The translations under genes were made by a program, and so were the position numbers. The notes beneath the pieces are model-generated. The model saw nothing but the letters and a program-made list of their open reading frames with translations, had not been told where the DNA came from and did not search any database. Below, in pieces: positions 1-8,851 of a stretch of 37,548 nt of DNA (its first letter is position 1; each line of letters starts with the position of its first letter). The stretch is from positions 1 to 37,548 of the forward strand of contig JAUNGE010000034.1 of assembly GCA_030524675.1 (NCBI GenBank). Direction: 5' to 3'. This DNA comes from a bacterium (GTDB taxonomy: Bacteria; Bacillota; Clostridia; Lachnospirales; Lachnospiraceae).

Positions 1-2
1 TC

Positions 3-110
3 CGGGCGACAGCGAAACGGTACAATGGATGGGCGGATTTCAAATATGAGGACGGAATTTTTTATGCCTCCGTGGTACTGTTTGGAGATTCCTTCTCTGA
101 TCGGGAATGA
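3..110 (+). CDS. C-terminal end of an unidentified protein (cut by window edge)
   Basis: An open frame enters from the left edge and stops with TGA at 108-110, giving about 35 residues that include NGWADFKYEDGIFYASVV. I do not recognise the family. Its stop overlaps the start of the next plus-strand gene in an ATGA arrangement, which argues that the frame is real and translationally coupled. The neighbourhood, with a decayed recombinase a kilobase away, suggests it belongs to an integrated element. Nothing can be said about function from this fragment. Confidence 0.4.
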   Translation, partial: RATAKRYNGWADFKYEDGIFYASVVLFGDSFSDRE

Positions 111-322
111 AAGATAAACCCAAGCTTTCTGGCCCGATGATAAACCGTAGTAATATGGACGCCAAGATAGTCGAAAAGCATGATCTTTTTGTTGGCAGCG
201 AATACATTGAAGGAAAAAGGCCCACGCATATCGCAAAAACGCTTGGCATTTCTGTCGCCCACATTCTGGAGGTTCTGGATAATGTTAAGAGACGGTGTCT
301 CTGGCCTGACAAAAAATCGTAA
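107..322 (+). CDS. Small hypothetical protein with a helix-turn-helix-like C-terminal half
   Basis: This 71-residue frame starts at the ATG of an ATGA overlap with the preceding frame. The stretch around residues 37-60 (RPTHIAKTLGISVAHILEVL) has the spacing of a homeodomain-like helix-turn-helix: a hydrophobic helix, a Gly-Ile-Ser turn, then a second helix followed by basic residues. A small DNA-binding or accessory protein of a mobile element is therefore possible, but I do not recognise a family. A hairpin terminator follows 14 bases after the stop, consistent with this being the last gene of a plus-strand unit. No membrane segment or signal peptide is visible. Confidence 0.45.
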   Translation: MKDKPKLSGPMINRSNMDAKIVEKHDLFVGSEYIEGKRPTHIAKTLGISVAHILEVLDNVKRRCLWPDKKS

Positions 323-335
323 GAGCTGACATGGA

Positions 336-381
336 AAAGACCAGCAAGTGTTTACTCTCTGGTCTTTCCTTCTTCTTTCTT
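336..381 (+). terminator. Intrinsic terminator after the small plus-strand genes
   Basis: A perfect 9-bp stem (AAAGACCAG at 336-344 with CTGGTCTTT at 359-367) is followed by a pyrimidine- and T-rich stretch on the plus strand. The minus-strand side has no T-run, so the direction fits the gene ending at 322. Confidence 0.6.
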
Positions 382-420
382 TATCTCCTAATTCGCTATT
401 CGCTTGGATTTCTCTCTCAT

Positions 421-702
421 CTAACGCAGTTCCCGTTCTTCCTGTACAATCTCCGCCTCCGTATTCTCCTCCACAAAACGCACGATCTCGTCCATCAGGC
501 TGTCTGCCTGGGCACTGTGAGGAACGATAGCCGCCGTGCCGATTACAATGGATTGATGAACATCCTGATCTTCCACTTCGGCCGCTGATACCTGGAATTT
601 ATTCCGCAGCTTTGCCAGAAGGCTTTTTACGATCATTCGCTTTTCTTTCAGGGAATGGACCCAGGGGGCGTATAATTTTAGTTTTAAGACTGCTATTTTC
701 AT
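421..702 (-). CDS. DUF503 family protein (YlxP-like)
   Basis: The 93-residue product matches the DUF503/YlxP pattern along its whole length: an N-terminal beta strand (MKIAVLKLKLYAP), the SLKEKRMIVKSLLAKLRNKF helix, the VSAAEVEDQD strand, and a C-terminal helix ending in an acidic tail. Family members are about 90-95 residues, so this is full length. In Bacilli the gene often lies in the nusA-infB-rbfA operon. Here it sits alone in an accessory patch, directly after a small unknown gene whose TAA stop shares a base with this ATG (TAATG), so the two are probably co-translated. The biochemical role of the family is not established. A ribosome- or RNA-related role has been suggested from its usual context. 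Confidence 0.8.
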   Translation of the reverse strand: MKIAVLKLKLYAPWVHSLKEKRMIVKSLLAKLRNKFQVSAAEVEDQDVHQSIVIGTAAIVPHSAQADSLMDEIVRFVEENTEAEIVQEERELR

Positions 703-923
703 TAATCTTGTTTTTCCTCCAAATACTTTTCCAGAAGTTTCTTTACATATTGCGTTCCAATTCCTATCTCCCTGTCAAAAGAGAAAATCAGCTGCAGAGC
801 CTTATCCTCTGACATGATATGAATACACGGAATATGAGCGGAATCCTTTCTGATATTCCAATAGTAATTGATTCCCTTATATTCCAGTTTGCGCTTTCCC
901 TTTGTTGAAATCATTGATATCAC
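702..923 (-). CDS. Small hypothetical protein upstream of the DUF503 gene
   Basis: A 73-residue protein with the pattern KGKRKLEYKGINYYW near the N-terminus, followed by short strands and a C-terminal helix. I do not recognise the family. The tight TAATG overlap with the DUF503 gene supports real coding and coupled translation. GGTGAT lies a few bases before the ATG as a weak ribosome site. It has no membrane segment. The 5' region runs into the decayed recombinase, so the promoter is not clear. Confidence 0.55.
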   Translation of the reverse strand: MISMISTKGKRKLEYKGINYYWNIRKDSAHIPCIHIMSEDKALQLIFSFDREIGIGTQYVKKLLEKYLEEKQD

Positions 924-977
924 CAGTATTCCTTATCCTTTACAAACCATCGATTTCCTGCATGTATGTCTATTTTC

Positions 978-1332
978 TCAAAAGATTATTATAAATTTCC
1001 GTGACAACTGCATATCCTGAACCGTCCGAACAAATTCGATGCGGTTGTTCTTGGAGTAATCGGCAATCGCCCAGAGCATATCAAAAACAAGGTTCAGAAC
1101 CGCGCTCTCATTGATACGGTGCTGTGTGGGGCAGAGGGCACTCATCGGCGTCTTGCTGTAATTGGCACAGGTATACCCGTATGCGCTGCACATTGTCAAA
1201 GGTTTCCTAGTCGATAATTGCTTCATAGGTATTTTCAAAAATCGTCCATTCACTTTCGTCAACATAGTGGCTTTTCTTGTCCTTGAAGTGCTTGCAGGTC
1301 TTGAAATTGATGGTATGGCCTAAGCATTCACG
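978..1332 (-). pseudogene. Remnant of a large serine recombinase (Tn4451/TndX-like)
   Basis: Two out-of-frame pieces match the middle and zinc-ribbon parts of large serine recombinases of integrative elements. Reading the minus strand from about 1332, the first piece gives GHTINFKTCKHFKDKKSHYV and then DESEWTIFENTYEAIID, an in-frame TAG (bases 1207-1209) where the family usually has Gln, then ETFDNVQRIR. Near 1170-1190 the frame jumps, with about 40-50 residues missing, to YTCANYSK, then LCPTQHRINESAVL and EYSKNNRIEFVRTVQ-like text, ending abruptly at 978. The catalytic N-terminal resolvase domain is absent. The gene is thus dead by nonsense mutation, internal deletion and truncation at both ends. 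A perfect 6-bp inverted repeat (GTCGCC/GGCGAC, 1442-1457) lies between the remnant and smpB. I found nothing else identifiable in 1333-1495. Confidence 0.75.
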
Positions 1333-1495
1333 CTTTTCGTCCCATAGCTGACTGCTCTCACGGGCAAGCCCGTAGGGTTCTGATTGCCAAGCAGTCCAAC
1401 GACCACATTAGCGGTAAATTTCTGCTTTTCAGCATGGTGGTGTCGCCGTTAGGCGACATGTCCGTTTAGGAAATAAAGGGAAAACAACAAACGCA

Positions 1496-1963
1496 TCAAT
1501 ACAGATTTTTCACCTTAAAATCCTTCTCCAGCTCCCGTCTCTGGTCCTTCTTCGCAATATCTGCTCTCTTATCATAGAGCTTCTTACCACGTGCCAGACC
1601 AATCTCGACTTTCACCAGACTGCCCTTAAAATAGACCTGAAGCGGAACCAATGTCAATCCCTTCTCTTTCAGCTTTCCGTCCAACTTCAGGATTTCTCCC
1701 CTGTGCATCAGCAGCTTACGCACGCGAAGCGGGTCTTTGTTGAAAATATTGCCCTTTTCATAGGGACTGATATGCATCCCGTATACGAACACCTCACCAT
1801 GCTCAATGCGAATAAACGCTTCCTTGATACTGCACTTTCCCATGCGCAGGGATTTCACTTCTGTTCCTACCAGCGCAATTCCCGTCTCATACTTATCTTC
1901 AATGAAATAATCGTGATACGCTTTTTTATTGTTCGCTATCAGCTTTACGCTTTCTTTTGCCAT
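1496..1963 (-). CDS. smpB: SsrA-binding protein SmpB
   Basis: SmpB binds tmRNA and brings it to stalled ribosomes for trans-translation. The 155-residue product has the family hallmarks: an N-terminal [19 protein letters not shown] stretch, the GTEVKSLR strand, [21 protein letters not shown], and the basic C-terminal tail [18 protein letters not shown] that enters the decoding centre. The length is normal. It lies 43 bases after rnr, the standard secG-rnr-smpB order in Clostridia, and is probably transcribed from the secG or rnr side. The ssrA gene that often follows smpB was not found here. A decayed recombinase occupies that position instead. Confidence 0.97.
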   Translation of the reverse strand: MAKESVKLIANNKKAYHDYFIEDKYETGIALVGTEVKSLRMGKCSIKEAFIRIEHGEVFVYGMHISPYEKGNIFNKDPLRVRKLLMHRGEILKLDGKLKEKGLTLVPLQVYFKGSLVKVEIGLARGKKLYDKRADIAKKDQRRELEKDFKVKNLY

Positions 1964-2006
1964 ACCTGCCTCTCCCTTACTGTTATTTTTTAGTCATCCT
2001 TTTTTT

Positions 2007-4271
2007 CTATTTATCCGTTTCCTGATACCCGCTGGCAGGAAGAAAATCTACAGTATGGAGCACTTTATCCGTCCCTGCCACACAGACGCGAAGCGGCTGT
2101 CCCAGCCTGTACACCTTTCCAAATCTCTCACCAATCAGTTCATAGCGCTCTTCATTATAGATATAATAGTCATCAGCCAGGTCCTGTATCCGAATCATCC
2201 CTTCCACTGTGTTTGGCAATTCGACATATAGGCCATACTTTGTCACACCGGAGATAATTCCGTCAAATTCCTGTCCCCAGAAACGGCTCATATACTCGGC
2301 TTTTTTCAGCTTGATGGTCTCTCTCTCCGCCTCATCTGCCCGACGCTCCAAAGCAGAGGCCTGCGCTGCCACCTCCGGAAGAATCCTATCATAATGGCTG
2401 ATACGTTTTCCAGACAGCTTTCCGCGCAGATTTTCCTTGATAATCCGATGAATCTGCAAATCCGGATACCGGCGGATAGGGGAAGTAAAATGCGTATAAT
2501 ACTTCGCGGACAGACCAAAATGTCCCGCATTCTCAACCGTGTATTTTGCCTGCTTCATCGAGCGCAGCGTCAATCGGCTGATAAGCGCCTCCTCCGGCGA
2601 CCCTTCAATCTTATCCAGAAGTTTCTGTATTTCCTTCGGATGAATATCGCCGTTTGACATACGGATGGTATAGCCAAAATTGTTGATAAATGTGCCCAGG
2701 CGCTTCATCTTCTCTGGGTCCGGAATATCGTGCGTCCGGTACAGAAACGGAATTTCCTGCCAGAAGAAATCTTCCGCCACAGTCTCATTCGCAATGAGCA
2801 TGAAATCTTCAATCAGTCTGGTCGCCGCATTCCGCTCATATGGCTGAATGGAAACCGGCTTTCCTTTTTCATCCAGAACCATCTTTGTCTCTGGAAAATC
2901 AAAGTCAATCGCACCTCTTCTGTGGCGTTTCTCCCTCAAAATCTTAGCCAGTTCATCCATCAGAAGAAACATCGGCACCAGTTCCTGATATTCTTTGCGC
3001 TGTTTCTCTGCTTCCTCATCCGTTCGGGTCAAAATCGCGTTCACTGCAGTGTAGGTCATGCGGCGGTCCACGCGAATCACCGTCTCCGCAATCTCATGTC
3101 CGAGCACATTTCCCTTCTCGTCAATCTCCATCAGACAGGACAATGCCAGCCTGTCCTCCCCTGCGTTCAGAGAGCAGATACCGTTGGACAATTTATGTGG
3201 AAGCATGGGTATCACACGGTCCACCAGATACACACTGGTCCCACGTTTCAGAGCTTCCCTGTCCAGAGCGCTCCCCTCCGTCACATAGTGGGAAACATCC
3301 GCAATGTGAACGCCCAGATAGTAGACGCCATCTTTTTTTGTGAGACTGACCGCATCATCCAAGTCCTTGGCGTCCTCTCCGTCAATCGTCACCATCTGCA
3401 CATCTCTCAAATCCTTGCGCCCAGCCGTTTCTTTTGAAGAGACTCCTGACTCTGTGCGCTCTGCCTCTCGCATCACTTCTTCTGGGAACTCCTCCGGCAG
3501 CCCAAATGCACGCACAATCGACAGAATATCAACACCTGGGTTATTCACATGCCCCAAAATTTCCACAACTTCTCCTTCTGGGCTTCTTCTTAGGCCATCG
3601 CCAAAGTCAGTCACTCTAACGACCACTTTATGTCCATGCATAGCGCCTTTTTCCTTGCCCTTCGGAATAAAAATATCCGACTGAATTTTCGGATTGTCTG
3701 GTATCACAAAACCAAAATTTTTGTTCTGCTGATAAAATCCGACAATAGTCTCATTGGCGCGCTCCAAAATCCGGACGATACGCCCCTCCGGCCGCTTTCC
3801 CGCTATCTCCTCCTCTATCACAAGCAAAACCTTATCGCCATGGAACGCTCCATTCATCTTCTCTGCGGAGATAAACACGTCCTGCTCCATGCCTTCCACT
3901 GTCACAAAACCAAATCCTTTTGGATTCGCAGAAAAAATACCAGATATCGCAAACGTATCTGCCTTTCCGTATTTTCCTTTCTCTGAAACGCTGATTTTTC
4001 CCTCTTCCAGAAGTGCATCCAGCACTTCCTTCAGCTCATTTCTTCTGTTTTTGGGAATATCAAAAAAGACCGCCATCTCCTTTAACTTCATAGGTTTGTA
4101 CATGGGATCTTTGATAAAAGCCTCTATCTGCGCTTTTCTCTCCTGAAAAATCTCGTTCTGTGACTCTTCCCGCATTTCTTCGGAATTTTCCTCAAACTGT
4201 TTCTGTCTCAATCTTTCACCCTTTCTTTCTATTCTTCTTATTCTGTCTGTTTTCCTGCGTTTTGTTTCCAT
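2007..4271 (-). CDS. rnr: Ribonuclease R
   Basis: This 3'-5' exoribonuclease of the RNase II superfamily degrades structured RNA and works with SmpB-tmRNA in clearing non-stop messages. In the 754 residues I see a winged-helix-like start (about 45-110), two cold-shock OB domains (about 110-245), the RNB catalytic domain with the metal-binding aspartates in DGEDAKDLDDA (297-307), and a C-terminal S1 domain (about 660-740, FDGIISGVTKYGLYVELP). A basic 30-residue extension, rich in Arg and Lys, precedes the usual start. The ATG at 4271 has GAGG immediately against it, so an internal start near residue 33 (MREES) is possible. The gene is followed by smpB. Confidence 0.96.
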   Translation of the reverse strand: METKRRKTDRIRRIERKGERLRQKQFEENSEEMREESQNEIFQERKAQIEAFIKDPMYKPMKLKEMAVFFDIPKNRRNELKEVLDALLEEGKISVSEKGKYGKADTFAISGIFSANPKGFGFVTVEGMEQDVFISAEKMNGAFHGDKVLLVIEEEIAGKRPEGRIVRILERANETIVGFYQQNKNFGFVIPDNPKIQSDIFIPKGKEKGAMHGHKVVVRVTDFGDGLRRSPEGEVVEILGHVNNPGVDILSIVRAFGLPEEFPEEVMREAERTESGVSSKETAGRKDLRDVQMVTIDGEDAKDLDDAVSLTKKDGVYYLGVHIADVSHYVTEGSALDREALKRGTSVYLVDRVIPMLPHKLSNGICSLNAGEDRLALSCLMEIDEKGNVLGHEIAETVIRVDRRMTYTAVNAILTRTDEEAEKQRKEYQELVPMFLLMDELAKILREKRHRRGAIDFDFPETKMVLDEKGKPVSIQPYERNAATRLIEDFMLIANETVAEDFFWQEIPFLYRTHDIPDPEKMKRLGTFINNFGYTIRMSNGDIHPKEIQKLLDKIEGSPEEALISRLTLRSMKQAKYTVENAGHFGLSAKYYTHFTSPIRRYPDLQIHRIIKENLRGKLSGKRISHYDRILPEVAAQASALERRADEAERETIKLKKAEYMSRFWGQEFDGIISGVTKYGLYVELPNTVEGMIRIQDLADDYYIYNEERYELIGERFGKVYRLGQPLRVCVAGTDKVLHTVDFLPASGYQETDK

Positions 4272-4351
4272 CCTCGCTCGGTAACTTTAATTATTGTGAC
4301 TAAATTTTATATTTTTTATTATTATTTTATTATGCTTTCATTATTATTACC

Positions 4352-4393
4352 TTTTTCATCTGTCTTATTTCATTTTTCATCTGTCTTATTTCC
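4352..4393. repeat. Tandem 21-bp direct repeat upstream of rnr
   Basis: Two adjacent copies of a 21-bp unit (4352-4372 and 4373-4393) differ only in the last base. The unit contains TTCATCTGTCTTATTTC. It lies between the secG terminator and the rnr start, in otherwise very AT-rich sequence. It could influence rnr expression or be a replication-slippage product. Confidence 0.8.
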
Positions 4394-4400
4394 TAATGGA

Positions 4401-4438
4401 AAGAAAAAACGACCACTCTATATTGCCAAGAGTGGTCG
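4401..4438 (-). terminator. Intrinsic terminator downstream of secG
   Basis: A perfect 10-bp stem (4410-4419 with 4429-4438) is followed on the minus strand by TTTTTTCTTTCC. It begins about 8 bases after the secG stop, so secG can be made as a short message. Transcription of rnr would then need read-through or its own promoter in the AT-rich 4272-4400 interval, where I see no clear one. Confidence 0.9.
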
Positions 4439-4445
4439 CATATCT

Positions 4446-4685
4446 TTAGATAATGTTCAGGATAAGAGCCAGTACCAAAAATGCCACTGCTGCCACTTTG
4501 GTAAATGTCTCCAGCGCGCCCTCCATCGAGCGTCCCTTGTGCTTGCCCCAATACGTATCAGCGCCTCCGCCGACCGCTCCGGACAATCCTCTCTGCTTGC
4601 TTTCCTGAAGCAACACAATCACAATTAAAGCAATACATATTAAAACAAACAAAATTGTTATAATTGTCTTCAGCATATTCCTCAC
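4446..4685 (-). CDS. secG: Preprotein translocase subunit SecG
   Basis: SecG is the small auxiliary subunit of the SecYEG protein-export channel. The 79-residue product has two hydrophobic segments (about 5-27 and 56-77) separated by the conserved loop LLQESKQRGLSGAVGGGAD, which is diagnostic for the family. Length and topology are normal. GGAGGTGTGAGGA lies just before the ATG. It heads the usual secG-rnr-smpB group and has its own promoter and an immediate terminator. Confidence 0.96.
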   Translation of the reverse strand: MRNMLKTIITILFVLICIALIVIVLLQESKQRGLSGAVGGGADTYWGKHKGRSMEGALETFTKVAAVAFLVLALILNII

Positions 4686-4713
4686 ACCTCCTACGTCTTA
4701 CACACACGCATCC

Positions 4714-4742
4714 ATCTTAGCATAAGTATAGCCAAAAAGCAA
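4714..4742 (-). promoter_or_regulatory. Probable promoter of secG
   Basis: On the minus strand a -35-like TTGCTT (4737-4742) and a -10 TAAGAT (4714-4719) are separated by 17 bases, with a TG extension before the -10. The expected start lies about 20-25 bases before the secG ATG. The rest of 4743-4881, between pheT and this promoter, is AT-rich with short TATCT/TCTTC repeats and shows no clear pheT terminator. Confidence 0.6.
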
Positions 4743-4881
4743 GCTGTGTTTGGGGCAGTTATTCAAATTTTTCTCTCTTTTGTGCTTTTTTATACACTTT
4801 TGTATATTCCTGCACTCTTTTGTATCTTCTATATCTTCTATATCTATACATTCTCTATACGTTCACACACGCAAAATCCAA

Positions 4882-7302
4882 TTATCCTCTCAGCTCGATT
4901 CCCATGCTGCGCAGGCCATGCAGAATCTTCTCCATCACAGCAGACACTTCCTTGTCCTCCAGCGTGTGGTCTTTTGCACGGAAGGTAATGGAATATGCGA
5001 CAGACTTATATCCTTCTGCAATCTGGCTTCCCTCATAGATATCGAACAGTTTGTAGCTCTCCAGAATCTTTCCGCCGCGCTGTTCAATCATCTTCTCGAC
5101 ATCGCCGACCAGGATTTCCTTCTTCATCACCATACTGATATCTCTGGTGACGGCTGGGAATTTTGCGATTCCCGTATACTTTCTGTCAAATGTCGCAAGT
5201 TCCGTCACAACCGGCATATCCAAAACTGCGACATAGGTTTTCTCACCAATCTTGTAATTGTCTGCCACCTGCGGATGCAGTTCTCCCATATAACCGACAG
5301 ATTTTCCATCATAGAGAATCTCGGCCTGACGTCCTGGATGCAGGAATGGCTTTCCGGCCTTTGGATTGTACTGCGCTTTCTTGTGCATTCCCACTTTATC
5401 GAAGAACTCTTCCACAACGCCCTTCATGGAGAAGAAATCGCCGCTTCCATACATACCCAGAGTGAACTGCATTCTCTCATCCGGCAGCTCCGTCAGAGGC
5501 AGCGCCTTTGGAAGGTAGACATTGGCGAGTTCATACAGCTTGACTTCTTTGTTTCTTCTATTATAGTTGGTAGAGAGAGAGGTTAGCATACCATTTAACG
5601 GCTGTGTGCGCATCACACTGAAATCTTCTCCGAGAGGATTCAGGATAGTCACAACGTCTCGCAGCTTAGAATCTGCAGGAATCAACAGCTTGTCAAACGC
5701 CTTCGGACTCTCGAAAGAGTAGGTCATACTCTGGCTGAATCCACAAAATTCTGCCACTTCTCTTGCCACTTCCTCGACTCTCAATTTGTAGGACAGCTTT
5801 CCTGTAGTCGCCTCACCGCTCGGCAGAGTTGTCGGGATATTGTCATACCCGAAGAATCTAGCCACTTCCTCCGCCAAATCCGCCATGCAGTGAATATCCT
5901 GTCGGAAGCTCGGCGCTACGACCTCATTGGCCTCTTTGTCATAGGAAAGGCCGATTTTCTCAAAATAAGCCAGCATATCCTCCGCTGGAATATTCGTTCC
6001 CAGCAATCTGTTCATTTTTTCTGGCTCGAATGGCACGCGGGAATCTCCCACCGGATTTGGGTAGATATCAATGATACCTCCCACAACTTCACCAGCGCCC
6101 AACTCCTCAATCAGCTGGCATGCGCGGTCAATCGCCTCTTTTGCATTGTTCGGGTCCAGCCCCTTCTCAAATTTTCCGGAAGCATCGGTGCGAAGTCCGA
6201 TTCTCTTTGCAGAGAGACGGATATTTGTGCCGTCAAAGCAGGCAGCCTCGAATACCATTGTCTTCACGTCATCTGTAATCTTGGAATTCTCACCGCCCAT
6301 GATTCCGGCAATGCCGACTTCCTTCTCGCCGTCGTTAATCATCAGCACACGGCTGTCCAGCGTTCTCATTTGTCCGTCCAGTGTCTGGAACGTATCGCCA
6401 TCCTTTGCACATTTCACGACAATTTTATGTCCACCCAGCTGGTCATAATCAAAAGCATGCATCGGCTGTCCGTACTCTTCCATCACGTAGTTTGTGATAT
6501 CTACAATGTTGTTGATTGGGCGGATGCCGCTGGCAGCCAGACGTCTCTGCATCCACTCAGGTGACGGGGCCAGTTTGATATTCTTTACCATTCTCGCACA
6601 GTAACGTGGACAAAGCTCGGTATCCTCAACCACAACATCCAGATAGTCATGAATGTCTTCTGCATTTCCAGTCTCTTTCACGACCGGCGGGCAGAATTCT
6701 TTTTGGAAAGTAGCTGCTGCCTCGCGCGCAATTCCGATGACGCTGTAGCAGTCCACACGGTTGGAAGTAATCTCATACTCAAACACCACATCATGCAGTC
6801 CCAGCAGTTCCACTGCATCTGCGCCTGGCACTGCATCTGCTGGAAGAATATAGATTCCGCTCTCCGGCGCGTTCGGGTACATGTCTCTGGAAGAACCTAA
6901 CTCTTCAATGGAGCACATCATACCGTTGGACTCAATGCCGCGCAGTTTTCCTTTTTTAATCTTGATTCCGTTCTCTGGCAATGGACCGCCGTCATGTCCG
7001 CCTGCCACCTTTCCTCCATCCAGCACCACTGGAACCTTGTCGCCCACCTTCACGTTCGGCGCACCTGTCACGATCTGAATCGTCTCTGTGCCGATATTCA
7101 CCTGGCACACAATCAGTTTGTCTGCGTCTGGATGTCTCTCAATAGAAAGAATCTCTCCTACCACAATGTTCTCCAGATTCTTGTCCAGACATTCATATCC
7201 TTCTACTTTTGTTCCGGACAGTGTCATCGCATCTGTGTATTCCTGTGCTGTCACATCCAAATCCGGAACATATGCCTTAATCCATGATAATGCCGTATTC
7301 AT
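4882..7302 (-). CDS. pheT: Phenylalanine--tRNA ligase beta subunit
   Basis: This is the beta chain of the alpha2-beta2 enzyme that charges tRNA-Phe. It carries tRNA recognition and editing. The 806 residues show the N-terminal tRNA-binding OB domain (VVGEILSIERHPDADKL at about 47-63, then TGAPNVKVGDKVPVVL), the B3/B4 editing region with NNIVDITNYVM and GQPMHAFD, a B5 region (FRQDIHCMADLAEEVARFFGYDNIP), and the C-terminal anticodon-binding ferredoxin-like domain beginning near FPAVTRDISMVM. The length is typical for the long bacterial form. AAAGGAG precedes the ATG. It lies 39 bases after pheS and shares its T-box control. Confidence 0.98.
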   Translation of the reverse strand: MNTALSWIKAYVPDLDVTAQEYTDAMTLSGTKVEGYECLDKNLENIVVGEILSIERHPDADKLIVCQVNIGTETIQIVTGAPNVKVGDKVPVVLDGGKVAGGHDGGPLPENGIKIKKGKLRGIESNGMMCSIEELGSSRDMYPNAPESGIYILPADAVPGADAVELLGLHDVVFEYEITSNRVDCYSVIGIAREAAATFQKEFCPPVVKETGNAEDIHDYLDVVVEDTELCPRYCARMVKNIKLAPSPEWMQRRLAASGIRPINNIVDITNYVMEEYGQPMHAFDYDQLGGHKIVVKCAKDGDTFQTLDGQMRTLDSRVLMINDGEKEVGIAGIMGGENSKITDDVKTMVFEAACFDGTNIRLSAKRIGLRTDASGKFEKGLDPNNAKEAIDRACQLIEELGAGEVVGGIIDIYPNPVGDSRVPFEPEKMNRLLGTNIPAEDMLAYFEKIGLSYDKEANEVVAPSFRQDIHCMADLAEEVARFFGYDNIPTTLPSGEATTGKLSYKLRVEEVAREVAEFCGFSQSMTYSFESPKAFDKLLIPADSKLRDVVTILNPLGEDFSVMRTQPLNGMLTSLSTNYNRRNKEVKLYELANVYLPKALPLTELPDERMQFTLGMYGSGDFFSMKGVVEEFFDKVGMHKKAQYNPKAGKPFLHPGRQAEILYDGKSVGYMGELHPQVADNYKIGEKTYVAVLDMPVVTELATFDRKYTGIAKFPAVTRDISMVMKKEILVGDVEKMIEQRGGKILESYKLFDIYEGSQIAEGYKSVAYSITFRAKDHTLEDKEVSAVMEKILHGLRSMGIELRG

Positions 7303-7341
7303 GTCTCTATCTCCTTTATACTATCAATTTTACCACTGCTT

Positions 7342-8364
7342 TTAGAACTGTTTCAGGAAACGCACATCGTTCTCATACAGAAGTCTCATATCGTCAATCT
7401 CATATTTCAGCAATGCGATACGCTCCAGACCCACACCGAAAGCAAAACCAGAGTACTCATCCGGATCGATGCCGCTCATCTTCAACACGTTCGGATGCAC
7501 CATACCGCAGCCCAAAATCTCAATCCAACCGGAACCTTTGCAGAAACGGCATCCCTTGCCGCCGCACTTAAAGCAAGTCACATCCATCTCGGCACTCGGC
7601 TCTGTGAATGGGAAATGATGCGGACGGAATTTTACTTTTGTCTCTGTCCCGAACAGCTCCTTTGCGAACTCTGCCAGAGTTCCCTTCAGGTCTGCAAATG
7701 TAATGTTTTTATCAATCACCAGACCTTCAATCTGATGGAAGGACGGAGAGTGTGTCGCATCCACTTCATCCGAGCGGAATACGCGGCCTGGCGCAATCAT
7801 ACGAATCGGCAGTTCTCTCGTCTCCATAGTACGAACCTGAACCGGCGAAGTCTGGCTTCTCAGCACAATAGTATCATTGATGTAGAACGTATCCTGTTCG
7901 TCTCTTGCCGGATGATTCTTCGGAATATTCAATCTCTCAAAATTGTAATGGTCATACTCCACTTCTGGCCCTTCTATCACCTCATATCCCATGCCCACGA
8001 AAATACGCTCCACTTCTTCCAGAGCAATCGTGTTCGGATGGCTATGTCCCACATTCATCTTCTTTGCAGGCAGCGTGACATCAATCACTTCTCTCTTCAA
8101 CTGCTCCTCGCGCATCTTTGCTGCCAGCGCAGTCTTCGCTTCCTCCAACTTCTCCTCAATCGCGCTTCTAGCGTCGTTCACCATCTGGCCGACTTTCGGT
8201 CTCTCCTCCGGCGCTACATCCTTCATTCCCTTTAAAACAGATGTCAGCTCTCCCTTTTTACCAAGGTAAGCAACACGAATCTCATTTAAGCGGTCCAGCG
8301 CATCTGATTCCTGAATCTGCTTCAAAGCTTCCTCTCTGATTCTCTCCAACGTTTCTTTCATCAT
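7342..8364 (-). CDS. pheS: Phenylalanine--tRNA ligase alpha subunit
   Basis: This is the catalytic alpha chain of phenylalanyl-tRNA synthetase, which activates phenylalanine and transfers it to tRNA-Phe. The 340-residue product has an N-terminal coiled-coil arm, class II motif 2 ([19 protein letters not shown]), the [10 protein letters not shown] substrate pocket stretch, and motif 3 ([16 protein letters not shown]). A four-cysteine cluster ([17 protein letters not shown]) is typical of bacterial PheS. Either of two adjacent ATGs could start the protein. It is the first gene of pheST and sits behind a T-box leader. Confidence 0.98.
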   Translation of the reverse strand: MMKETLERIREEALKQIQESDALDRLNEIRVAYLGKKGELTSVLKGMKDVAPEERPKVGQMVNDARSAIEEKLEEAKTALAAKMREEQLKREVIDVTLPAKKMNVGHSHPNTIALEEVERIFVGMGYEVIEGPEVEYDHYNFERLNIPKNHPARDEQDTFYINDTIVLRSQTSPVQVRTMETRELPIRMIAPGRVFRSDEVDATHSPSFHQIEGLVIDKNITFADLKGTLAEFAKELFGTETKVKFRPHHFPFTEPSAEMDVTCFKCGGKGCRFCKGSGWIEILGCGMVHPNVLKMSGIDPDEYSGFAFGVGLERIALLKYEIDDMRLLYENDVRFLKQF

Positions 8365-8477
8365 CTTGTTTCAGTCCTCCATTTTACATTCACTCATCCA
8401 GAGCCTGCCAAAAACTTATACAGACGGTTCAGAACAAAGTTGTATACCAGGAAGCTCTGCTAGGAGTTTCCCATTAT

Positions 8478-8845
8478 ACAAAAAAAGCTCCATCCCTCTT
8501 AAATCCTAAAAGGGACGAAGCTGTCAGTTCCGCGGTACCACCCAAATTCCTGCACAGAGCAGGCTCTCAAAAACAGCGTAACGTGCTGTGCTCCGTCACA
8601 GCTTACTTTGGTGGACTACCAGACATGCGTCTGTCTTTCTGTCCTGTTCAGCCATGCAGCTCCAGTGCGAATTTCAAAAACTTATCTGAACCAAGGGAGC
8701 TTTCAGCCGGTGACTCCCAGTCTCTGATGGAAAATAAGCCTCTACTGACACTTTCCAAGCCTTTTCTTTTTTACTTTTTCACTCTTATCATTTTTGTGAA
8801 ACTTTTTTGTAAAACTTTCTTTGTGAAATTTTCTTTGTAAAACTG
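8478..8845 (-). promoter_or_regulatory. T-box leader (phenylalanine specifier) of pheST
   Basis: The minus-strand leader contains the T-box sequence TGGGTGGTACCGCG (plus 8531-8544), which pairs with the acceptor end of uncharged tRNA. It is followed by a 12-bp terminator stem (8511-8522 with 8486-8497) and a run of seven T residues (8480-8486). Upstream, within the probable Stem I, a TTC codon (plus 8669-8671) in GAATTCGCA context is the best specifier candidate. It encodes Phe, matching the downstream genes. Known T-box logic predicts antitermination when tRNA-Phe is uncharged. The 5' boundary is set by the promoter. Confidence 0.92.
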
Positions 8846-8851
8846 TTTTTT

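Noticed and set aside
1442-1457. GTCGCC/GGCGAC inverted repeat as smpB terminator
   Set aside because: The stem is only 6 bp and no T-run follows on the minus strand.
978-1495. tmRNA (ssrA) gene downstream of smpB
   Set aside because: I looked for the tRNA-like 3' end and tag reading frame on the minus strand and found only the recombinase remnant.
2730-3437. Plus-strand open frame of 235 codons opposite rnr
   Set aside because: Antisense to the catalytic domain of ribonuclease R and without initiation signals.
4750-5586. Long plus-strand open frame of 278 codons opposite pheT
   Set aside because: It lies antisense to the conserved C-terminal part of pheT, has no ribosome site, and its Cys/His/Leu-rich translation is typical of a shadow frame.
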